A stretch of 64,000 nt of DNA from Ciona savignyi (lineage: Eukaryota > Chordata > Ascidiacea > Phlebobranchia > Cionidae): positions 459,328 to 523,327 of the forward strand of contig CH003106.1 of NCBI GenBank assembly GCA_000149265.1, read 5' to 3'. The first letter of the stretch is position 1; each line of letters begins with the position of its first letter. The position numbers and the translations under genes were made by a program. The notes beneath the pieces are model-generated. The model was not told the origin of the DNA. It saw nothing but the letters and a program-made list of their open reading frames with translations, and did no database searches. Positions 39,418 to 51,400 of this stretch are shown here, piece by piece.

Positions 39418-42400
39418 ATGAATTCTGATTTTATTAATCGTTTAAAATTAACTGTTGACGATTTTGCCAAACTTGATCGGCATTTCCAAAACGTCAGTTA
39501 TTGCTGTGGCCATATCCCAACAGAAGTGGATAATACGCTTTTAGTAAAACTACAGTCTTGCTCAGTAGATTCGAATATATATCCACATTTGGTTCGTTGG
39601 CTGAAGCACATAGCTGTTCTGCACAAAGATAGGTTTCCTCGCACTGAAAAGGTTACTTTTGTGCAACTATTTTGTTTAAGTCCAACTTAAGATTTTAAGA
39701 TAGTGATCTTTGTCTATTCGAAATGCCAAGGACAATAAAACATGTGCTATAGCCACTACTATGTACTTGCTATCAGTAACAAGTGCTATTGTATGTTTTT
39801 GTACACAGAGAAGGGCACATTGCTTTGTTTTTGTTTAACCATTGATCTACTGAAGTCAAAAAAACAAGTCGGTTTGCGAGAGGACACAAGTGGCTAGTTT
39901 CAATCCTGCCACCTTACTGCTGACAAATTGTTGTTGCAAGAGTACTAAAAAAAACACACTAATACTAAAAACATTAACAATCGTAAAACAACACTTATAG
40001 GCTACCGGTACTAAATACATTAATAATAAAAACATGAGTATCAATACTAAAAACAAATGCACTAATACTTAAAACACTTTGCACTCCCTACTTATTACAT
40101 TAACAACAATCTTAAAAACATTACTACCAATTCTAAAAACATTAACACTTATACTTAAAACATTATTACTACCGTAATACTAATAATATTAGCAGTAAAA
40201 CAACCGTATCATATGCATGTGATGTGCATTCTGTAAATCAAGGATTTTTCATGATTTAGTATAATGTTCATTTTTCAGCTTTCATCACATATTAGCTCTC
40301 CTGGTTATAAAATGGAAGAAGCCAATAAAGAAAATTCCAAACCGAAGCCACAAAAGAAACAGAAGCAACCAAAAGGTTCTTAATTCCGTGATATCAATTA
40401 TATTTGGTCTTTGATCTTCCAAAGTTTGGCAACCTACCTACAGTGGAAAGAATCTTAGTGTCTGTCAGTCAGTAAAATGTGACATACCTGCACTTTAGAA
40501 TCAGAATGTACAAGTCTTATTTTATTCACTATTTTAGGGTTTGGTTGGTTAGTTTTAATACGATGTTCAAAGGGTCTGGGTAACAGTGATCAAAGTTATC
40601 TAGGTTTTAAGTTTAGGCATTAAATTTTTTGCGTTTTAGTATTGAAAATTGAATAGCTGTATTGAAAATTGAATAGCATTAAAAGTGCACACAATTTTAA
40701 ATTTACTCGGATAAGCTATTACTCTGTAGTAGTCTGTATTAAGTAATTAAGTATAGGTAGGCAATAAATGCTAATTAAACACTATGTATAGTGTAAGCAG
40801 ATAAAGTAATGCTAGTCAATAGTGCTTTATTCAGCATTACTGGTATGGTATCTATTTGAGAAAGGAACTTTTGGTCTAATGAAGTATATGATCTTAATAC
40901 TAATTTTCATGTGGTCCATACAGGTAAGGGGGATGCTGGTAGTAATACCGGTGTTAAGGAGATGAACCCATGGCCGGCTTATATCAATGAGAGACTTGAG
41001 CTGTATGACAGACTAAAGGTAGAAGCAGCGGCTGAGCTAAAAGGTTTGTGACCAAAGTTTGTGTTTTTTTAAAGTGATTACTGTATTATAAACACCAAAT
41101 GCTTAATTGATAAAGCACCTTTACCGTTGATTATTTTTAATGAAAACTTTTAAACTAAAGAAATTGGAAAATGTTTCAAAATAAGATCACAATGAAATAT
41201 GCATCATTTTGTGTATTGTAATTACTTTTTACAAAGTCCTGAAAGTGGAAATGTAAATCAGTTTGCATACTGTGAATTGGAAATGGAAGACCCGAAAATG
41301 AAGAATTTTAATGATCAAACCAATTATCACCACAGCAGTAATATATTCGCAAAGGCAGTGATATATGTGTATATTTGGAAGTTATGTACACCAAAATTGT
41401 AGGCAAAAAATTTACCTTTTATTCAGAAAAACAGGAAAATTGTTCTGTCCCCATAAAAGTGACGCTGCCTGACGGGAAAGTTGTTGAAGGAAATTCATGG
41501 CGCACCACACCATATGAAGTAGCGCAAGGAATCAGGTTTTGGATGCCTTGTTTTCTCATATTTTCGTAATAAGTACATTTTTACATAAACATTGTAAATA
41601 CTGATATTTCCGACTGCAGCCGATACTAGACTAAGCATTGTCTCATTTGCATTTTATAGTAGTGGTTTTAAGCAATGTATGTACAACGATTCAGCCCAGG
41701 CATAGCTTTCAATAAACTGGTAATAGGTTAATAAAAACAATAATTCTTCAAATTGAGAGATCTTTAAAACATGGTCATATCTTATAAATACACATCTTGC
41801 TTCATAGCTGTATTGTGTCATCCTCTTTACCCTTTTCTGTTTGTGTATCAGTCAAATCCATCTTGGTTGCGGGTTCCTTTACCACAGAACTTGTTTCTTC
41901 ACCTGAGATCTTTAAATTACCATTAGGTGCAGCAGCATAGATGTAATTTGTATTTCTTTCTATATCAGTATCAGTTAAATCGCTGTCCATGCTTATTTTT
42001 TCATCCTCTTCTTTCACATTGTCTCTATCTATTTCATCGTGTTTCGAATCATTATCGGATTCTAAGTGATTTTCAGGAATGTTTTCCTCCTTTCTATCTG
42101 CGACGTCTTTAGCTTCTTCAGTGCTTCGACCTTCGTTTTCTGTTAAGTCATCTTCTGTTAGTACATCGTCATCATCTTCAACTATCATTTCTTCCGCTTC
42201 GGCTGATAGTGCATATGAATAATCAAGAAGAGCAGAATCTACATCTTCATTCTGCTTGTCCATTGCATTTCCAATCAAATCGTTATCACTCCCCGTTACT
42301 TGATCAGCTAACCTTTCGTAGCCATCAGCTATACCCGAAATTTCCTTGCCATCAACAGGTCCGTTACTTTTCAAAGGTAAGGCATATGAATAATCCGAAA

Positions 42401-45400
42401 GAACAGATTTCTTCTGCTTCTCCAACACAGCATCCATGGGAGCAGTAGCATTGATACCATCCTCTTCATCATTTGTAGCTGCTTCTGTCGTGTTTTTACC
42501 TGCTTCTGCAATTTCTATTTCATTACTACCGTCCACGGCTTCAAGAGCATATGAGTAATCCTTGTCTTCTACCACCGGTTTCTCTTTCTTTTTCACCAAA
42601 GCAGTGGCACCAATATCCGGTTCCACTGTTTGAATATCACCCTCCTCCGGGCCATCGATTTGAATATACCCCGTGTCATTACGAACGCAATTTGGTTTGG
42701 GCTCCTCATAAGAAAGTACAGTATGCGGCTTGGGAGTCTCATAAGTCAGTACGTACTCAGTCGGGCTTTTAGGTTTATCATAAGGAAGTGTATCTGTCGC
42801 CGATCCTTCAATGTCGGGGTTTTTCATGGGCACGTATGAACCCTCCCTATTATTTCGCTGTAAGCTCTCCACTTTTTTTTGGAGCTCGTTTGCGATGTCA
42901 GTAGTGAGTGATGTGGAGGGTTGAAACGACTCCCCCACATATTCCTCATCTGAATCATCGAACACAGGGTGAGCTGTACTTGGCTGTATCTGTGGGGCAA
43001 CCAACGCAGTGTTGGGTCGGACCTCGACACTTGGTTTGGTGAAATTTGTTTCTTCGTATCCAGGCACATCGCCAAGCTGTTGCTCAATCGATGGCGACGA
43101 TAGTTTTTTAACTGGTGTCTTTGTTCCTATAGAATCAGATATGACTTTAACATCATTCACAATGCTTAACACAATCAGATATTACTTTTACTTAATGTCT
43201 TACAGTATTATAAATTTCTTTGACAATTTGCTTAATCACTTTGACATCTAGTGCATAACAGAATGATATAAAACTTTGCCAAAATGTCTAATAGAATCCT
43301 ATATTGCTTTAAAACATTGCTTAACAGAATCAGATATTACTTTGACTTAACATTTGACATGTTGCAAAAATTCAAGTTACACGACTAATTTATAAGTTTT
43401 TACCTTTTATCCCTGTGGAAGTGGATGGTTCTGCACTTGCTGCATCATTATTATCCAGATAGGTTTCGTTGTATGGTGGTTGAGATTCTACTTTGGCGAG
43501 CTTAGCTAATCGTTCGGTTTCCTTCTTTCTTTCTTCATGCACCCTCTGAAGGCGGGAGTGTAAAAGATTTTAGAGAATTAGAGTAGTAATAGCTTTTTTC
43601 TTTTAATTTAAACCATAAGATTTCGAAAACAAGGTGTTGTGAAAGTTTACGCTCACTTTTTTGTACAGCTGAAGAAATAACGTTTGGTTAAAGCTTAAAA
43701 TAAAAAATGAATAAATCTAGCTTAAAGGTGCTCACAGGATTTTATTCTTACAGGATAACAGATAACTAAAAAAATTTTTGGCGAAACAATATTGTACCAA
43801 ATTCAAGTTTAATCCGAACTTTATTGTATTGTGACAAACTATACCAAAATTGATACCTGTTCCTCCATTATTTCAGCAACTTTAATTGACTCGTATATCG
43901 GGTCTACTGGTAGGGGAAGGTTTCTTCTTAATGTTTGTGGTTGTTCAGGTTCTGGGGTGAAATTTGGAATTTTGTTCTTACACCACTTTGTTGGTTAGCA
44001 CAACAAACAGGACATTTTAATGGTGGTTGAATCGAAACTAGATGGTTGGTACCTGGACTAAGTTGCTGAAAGGATGTTGCCTGATTTAATTTAATTAATG
44101 CATTGAGCAAAAACAGCAACAGTGTCTGCATTATATTCAACACGCTTCCATAGCTTTGAAAACCCAACAGTAGGCGCATATGTATTTCTACTTTGTCAAT
44201 GTGATGTCGGCCTATACATTCCCTTCACAAAGCTATATTTCACATATATTCAACATTATTTATTATGTGCACCAACACTGGCCTGTGTGATAACACCATT
44301 TAAACCACCCTCCCCAATGATTAACAAGAGTATCCTATCCTATATAGTAACAAGAGTATCCTATCCTATAAGTTAAAGCCCATTTAGTGATGTTGTATGT
44401 ATCTTACCCGTCTGCAAGATCTGGGAATAGCCTGGCCGAGCTGACATATCCTCATTAGAATTTGCCAATACAAGTCGAGGCGCAGGTTGTGGAGCTTGCA
44501 CTATATTTGTTGAAATGCAGTGTTAAGTAGTTGTACATTGGGTTGTTGTCTTAGGTGTAAATGTGTAAACTTGTTGTTTTGATAGTAGTGCTAGAGTACA
44601 TCGATATATAATGGTAACCTTGGTGAGAATATCTTTATATTTTCTACCAATAAATCCTATAAATCCAAACAACATTGTCACCTTCAGTGGAATAAGGGTT
44701 ATTTTCTTTCGGGAGTGTGTTGGGTTGGTTGCTTTTTAGCGCTGGTTGATACGGGGATGATGCACCTGTACAGTTTCGGGTTTTTAGGTTTATTTCTCAA
44801 TCTTTGCTTCCTAGTGAACTTACCATATTGTGGACTGACAGTGCCGGCTGGCATAGTGGTTGACATGCCGGTTGCCATGGAAGTTGCTGGAACAGGGCTG
44901 GTTGGAGTTGTCACGTTCGCAGTTTGCCCAGGTTGATGCGAAACAGTAGCGTTAGGAGTTTGTCCGGTCGGTAAATGCATCTAAAACAGGTGAAGGCAGA
45001 ACTGTTAAAACGACTTGGTCTATTTCAAATTGTGCAAATGTTTAATATAATTATTGAAACATAAGATATTACATATCTTGGTCATAAAAGCAGTAGGTTA
45101 AAGCCATTAGTACTTACATGATCTTCAAATACTGGATTGTGCATTCCACCTGGGCTCCTAATTTGTGGAAACAAATGGATTATTAAATGGTTCTTATATA
45201 TTATAATATATTTCAACCTGATATCAAGTTAGTGGAACATTTTCTTATTATTTATTGCAAGTTATAAATGGGGATGTTCTCGTTTTCTACTGGACAAAAA
45301 ACAATATAGTTTCCACTACAGAATATTTGTCTGTTTATTCTACATACATTTTATTCCAATTGTTACACCACATTTTTTCACAGTTAATATCATTTTAATT

Positions 45401-48400
45401 TTTTTTATAGGTAATCTAATTTCGATAGTTTGTTTGAATTACAATACCACCATATTTCTTTTGATCAAAATAACAGTTCGCACCATATCATATTATAATT
45501 ATAAACTATTTAAAATTTGCTATTATCCACCTGCCGTCTTGAATTCTTGCTTCTTTCTTTGCCCTCCTTCGTGCATATTTGACCAATGATGAGTCCCAAA
45601 ATACCGCAGTAGAAATCACCAGTGAAATAACCAGGGCTGTACCTCCCACTGTTGAAATTAACAATATTAAAATCCCACCAGAATTTAAAATGTTATCTTG
45701 GTATAATTTTAATTTGTATATTCAACTTAAATGTATTTAAATTATATTTATAAATTTGCAACTTTTATTATACTTTTGATATATTGATTTATTGTTGTTT
45801 AAATATATATTTGCTCCGTTGAATTTACTTAAGGGATAATGAAGAAGTATCTACCTTTTGGGTAAGCATGGGTAAGAATAGTAAGCAACTTTAGGTTGAC
45901 TGTTTGCTATAAAAATTATTACAATAAAAATCATGCGAGTTTTTTTATTATAACTTTTTGGTGTAGACATTGAATTTATAATGACAACACTTACCTGCAC
46001 CCAAGCTAATGTAGAAAATATCAACCGTGGTAGACATATTTTCCTATCCCTGAAAATACGTCTAGCTTAAAATAAAAATATGTACGTTGTATGAACGGAT
46101 TACTAAACTGTAAACCAAAAAATACATACGATGTAAAACTTTCTAGGGCAACAATAAAAGGAGGGAAGGATGGAAACTGCTCACTTAAACTATGAAAATT
46201 GGTTCAAAACCTGCCCCAAATAAATAGTCTCGACCCCAAAACTAATAATAAACTTTAACCCCAACCCTTGCACTGACCCTATTGTCATAGTCTTCATTTT
46301 GGTGAGCATTTTCCTTATTTCCCCCTTTCTTGTACTTCAGTTTTCCACGCATTGTAGTTTCTCTCTAACAAGAACTAGTTGCTAATTCAACGAGTCGCGT
46401 AACAGTCTGGTCGCAGAGCACAGAGTGAATCTTTTGATTTTCCGCATGAACGCATGACTGGGATTTGAAAGAACACCTGATCGTGACGGTTTTCGTTTAT
46501 ATTTAGATCAGGGAAGTCCATTTTCTTAGTGGAATTTAACCTACAAAATTACTATGCAAAACAGTTAATTAGCAAAAAAGTTATAAAATTTTGTTGAATA
46601 AAATTCTTTGCTTTCAGCCAGGGGCTTGCAGATGGTTGCATTGTTGCAAAAGTGAATGACGTAGTTTGGGATCTCGATCGTCCACTAGAGGCCGATGTTA
46701 AGCTCCAGCTGCTCAAGTTTGACGATGAAGAAGCGAAGGTGAAACCTCACTTTAATTTTGCCTCCTGTGCATAGGGCGTAGTATGCTTGCCATCTGTGGT
46801 ATGCTTGCCAATTATTTTTTTAATTACTGTCTACAATTAGTAAATGATAGCATGCTGCCACTTCAGTTTTCGTTTGCAAATATAAAAATTTGCCAACATC
46901 ATGGCGTAGTCATGTTGTAATAAACATTAGGGTGGTGGGTATGCCTGAACACTTGAATATTAATGGACAAAAAATATCAAATTAAAGGCATACATTCATG
47001 TTCCCGACCATACTATTGTACTGTAAAACAAAGCTAATATAAAAATATGCTTTAGAATCCATTGTAAAGGTATATGAATGATATTTCAGGCAGTATACTG
47101 GCACTCGACAGCCCATATACTTGGAGAAGCAATGGAGCGAACTTTTGGTGGATGTCTATGCTACGGACCTCCTATTGAACAAGGCTTCTACTACGACATG
47201 CATATGGATGGAAGGTAAGTGTAATGGAAAATTCCATTTCTTTCTAATGAGGACAATGATAATTTAATTCTATCATTTTTTTCTAAGACAGATTTTGTAA
47301 ATTTTTATTATTTTTAGGCAATTTTCTTAAATTATCTTTTTCTTAGACTAGTATTTTTATTTTTATCATCATTTGTTAGACACGTTTCTAAATTTTTATC
47401 ATTTTTTCTTAGACAAGTTTCTGATAAGCATGACTTTCCTGGGGTTGAAAATGTAATGAAGTCGATTTTGAAAGAGAAACAACCGTTTGAGCGCCTCGAA
47501 GTCTCCAAGGAGAACCTCCTTAAAATGTTCGAGTACAATCCATTCAAGGTGAGTTGGAAACTTTTTTTTCGCACATTGTAAAGACCCAGGGCCAAAAATA
47601 CCATAGATTTCTGGCGAGTAAGAATTCACTAGTGCGTGGAAGCTTACGCTAGAAACACGAGTAATTTTTTCAAGCGAGAAACGAAAAAAAAGTAGTAGAC
47701 GTTTTAACAAAATATAATGAAACATGTTAAAATAAAACTTGTTTTAAAATGAAAACTAAGTATTTAAACAACAAATGATGGGTATTTGTTTTTTATTCCC
47801 CTATCTGTCAGTTGAATGGAACAGTAAACTTTAATTAGTTTTTTATTTGCAAAAGTAAATTCTTTTTCACACGGCGTGCGTCACGCGAGTAACATTTGCG
47901 TGTTTAATTTTTGGTCCTGAACACTTATACATTCAGGTGAGGATTCTGAATGAAAAGGTCACAACGCCGACCACCACAGTCTACAGATGCGGTCCACTCA
48001 TTGATTTATGTCGCGGTCCCCATGTACGACACACTGGAAAGATTAAATCCTTTCAACTTTACAAGGTAAAGTTCAAGTATCTTCGTTGCCCGGTAACAAA
48101 GCTTATTACCGTTTTCATATCATTCCACTGTCATAGAATTTGAATATTACGAATCCATTGGAATGTGTTACGTTCACAATGACAAACACTATAATTGTAT
48201 AAAACTCATTGTAAAAGCTTCGGTAACTGAATACAACAACATTACATTAAATTAATATGGGCGCGTCCACAGTAGCCATCGAGGCCAGGAACTTAGGCCA
48301 TAGAAGGCCCATTACTCCAGATACAAATATGTCCAAATTGTGATGAGGCGATTGTTGATATTTTAAAGCCCCAACTCTCCAAAGTTAACAAAATTCGCTA

Positions 48401-51400
48401 AATTTCCAGAATTCTGCCACCTATTGGGAGGGCAAAGCAGACATGGAATCGCTTCAAAGGATTTATGGAATCAGTTTCCCTGATAAAAAGGAATTGAAAG
48501 AATGGCAGAAGTTCCAGGCAAATATAATCTTCATTTTCTAAAAAACAATCAATCTTTTTAGTTAGTATGTTTATTTAAAAACAATATCCTTAAGAATACA
48601 ATCTTTGTACTTGTATCCATTCTTTTTAACTGAAGTAAAATGTTTTTTAAATACAAATTTAGCAAAAAACAGCCCTTTTTGAAACACCGCCTAGATCGAA
48701 AACACTAAATAAAAACTATTCCTGGTGTGGCCAATGTAAAATGTGGGAGTGCATCATATGAAATAACCATAACTCTTACCCAGATTTTTTTCTCCATAAC
48801 AAGTTCCTTAAATGGACAGAATTTAAATGAATTTGTAGTAACAAACACACAGGATAAATTTGTCGTAATAAAAGTATTACTAGTTTATATAAGTTGCTGT
48901 TTCTGCTCAATTTAATCTTTTTTTAATAACTGGGTACAATTAAGTTGTATTACCATGTCACCACCCCAGTTTTTGTTTGCAAAAAAAACACAAAAACAAA
49001 AAATCAAAAAACATCATCCTACCACTAGGAGGAAGCAAAGCAGCGAGATCATCGTAAGATCGGAAAGGAGCAAGAGCTCTTCTTCTTCCACGAACACAGT
49101 CCAGGAAGTTGTTTCTTCTTCCCGAAGGGAGCGTTCATCTACAACACCCTCATCAACTTTATTAAGGTCAGTTTGTGTGTTTATTATGAACATAGGATTA
49201 GCAATTAACTGGAGGTGCAAAGATTTACATGCAAGTTTAAATGTGTTTGTGCACCATTGCCTTTTAGCCAAAGGGTTGCAGTATAGTAACTGCTTTGTAG
49301 TAAGTCGGTTGTGTCTTTGGGCCAGACATCTAGTACACAGGGCTTAAGCTTACTGAATGGAGTGGGTTGTATTAATTTTTTTGACATAAAACACAATGCA
49401 ATAGCTGCGGTTACTTAAAACACACTAAAACACAATGCAATAGCTGCGGTAAGGGTAGTGACAATCAACAGTGCGATAACGCCCGACGGTGAGCCCAAGG
49501 TAATCTGATGATTGCCTGTGTGTTAAACAGCTAATGCGTTTTCCCATTCACAAGTATAAACCTGAATATCCTATCCTTTAGAGTGAGTATAGAAAGCGTG
49601 GCTTCGAAGAGGTCATGTCACCCAATATCTACAACTCCAAACTCTTCATTACATCTGGCCACTGGGAGCACTATGCTGACAACTTATTTGCGTTTGATGT
49701 TGAAAAGGAGAAGTTTGCACTCAAACCCATGAATTGCCCCGGCCATTGGTATGATGTGTTCTACATTTCCATTTAACTGGTTTTTATGTTCTTTAGTATA
49801 ACAAACTTTTTTGGTAGACCGGAAACCAATCTATACAACACACTGCAATAACATTGATAATCCTGACTGTAATCATTTTGTATTCTGACGACTTTTGCAA
49901 GGCAGAAGCTTAAACCCCATGACTTAATAGTTAAAAAATCTGACCTTGTGTAAATAGGTGTTATTTTAGAGTTTAGACAATTTACAATTTATATAAGTTC
50001 TAGAGAAGCTAAAATACTCCATAATGTGTTTAATACTTCATAAACAAACTATGGGCATAAATGTAATAATTCGGTGATTGGAATATGGAAATGAGTATTC
50101 CTGACAGATACTAGTAATACAACCCCATGCATATTCACACCCCGGTGAAATCCAGAGTGTTTACCTCACACCTTTTAATGTCTGTCCTTTCCACCCCAAA
50201 CTGCTTACTAAAATTAAGTAAACTAATTTAACCCTCCCCTAAACACTAATCTTGATCCCAAAACTAACCCCAACTCCAACCCCATGTTTAAAACTATAAA
50301 GCCATAATCTTTTTATTGTGAGGTTTCCCCTTCTTCCCGCTTAACCTCATTTTAGTATTCTCCTACCCCCAGCCTCATGTTTGCTCATCGCTCACGCTCA
50401 TGGAGAGAGCTACCGATACGCTTTGCTGATTTCGGTGTTCTGCACCGGAACGAGCTGTCTGGGGCGCTGACGGGGCTCACCCGGGTGAGAAGGTTCCAAC
50501 AGGACGACGCACACATATTCTGCAGACCTGAGCAAATTAAGGATGTAAGTAAAACTGGATGAAGATGTCAGCACGGTGGTGCTTTGCACACACTGAACCT
50601 GTGGTATAACATGGACCACACAAAACAATTAGTCAATAATATAAAAAAAATATGTCCTACAATCATTCTTTTATAAAACACTAAATGACAAAATATTTAC
50701 TAGAATTAAGAATCTAATTATTTTATTCCACAAAATAGCGAATAATTGTTATTAAAGAATTATCTTACACTGCTCCCCTCCAACCCACTTTTTATGTTCC
50801 TACTCCAACCACCCCCGTTTTTAGCATGTCCCCCCCACACAAACATAACATCTTGGCCTAATTTATCAATTCCANNNNNNNNNNNNNNNNNNNNNNNNNN
50901 NNNNNNNNNNNNNNNNNNNNNNNNNNNNNNNNNNNNNNNNNNNNNNNNNNNNNNNNNNNNNNNNNNNNNNNNNNNNNNNNNNNNNNNNNNNNNNNNNNNN
51001 NNNNNNNNNNNNNNNNNNNNNNNNNNNNNNNNNNNNNNNNNNNNNNNNNNNNNNNNNNNNNNNNNNNNNNNNNNNNNNNNNNNNNNNNNNNNNNNNNNNN
51101 NNNNNNNNNNNNNNNNNNNNNNNNNNNNNNNNNNNNNNNNNNNGATATTGAAATGTGGAACGATGCTGAAAAGGTTAGTTACTGTTTTTTTTATGAGAAA
51201 ATTAAATTAATAAGTCTTTAAATAAGTTAATAGTATATTCGAAATAATCACTTTTTTTTGTTTGATTATATAATTAATATGTGCATGTATTGTATAGGTG
51301 TGTAGGTCTAAAAAGGTTACTTTCCAGCTGTTTACTGTGAAAATAAGAAAATTTGCTTGACACTTAAATTAATAAGTTTAAATGATCCTAACTTCGATTT

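Noticed and set aside
41199-41402. 67-codon frame in TARS1 intron 3
   Set aside because: ThrRS exons 3 and 4 join in phase without it and it shows no family similarity.
50746-51210. Open frame across the second N run
   Set aside because: It is open only because N codons are read through.
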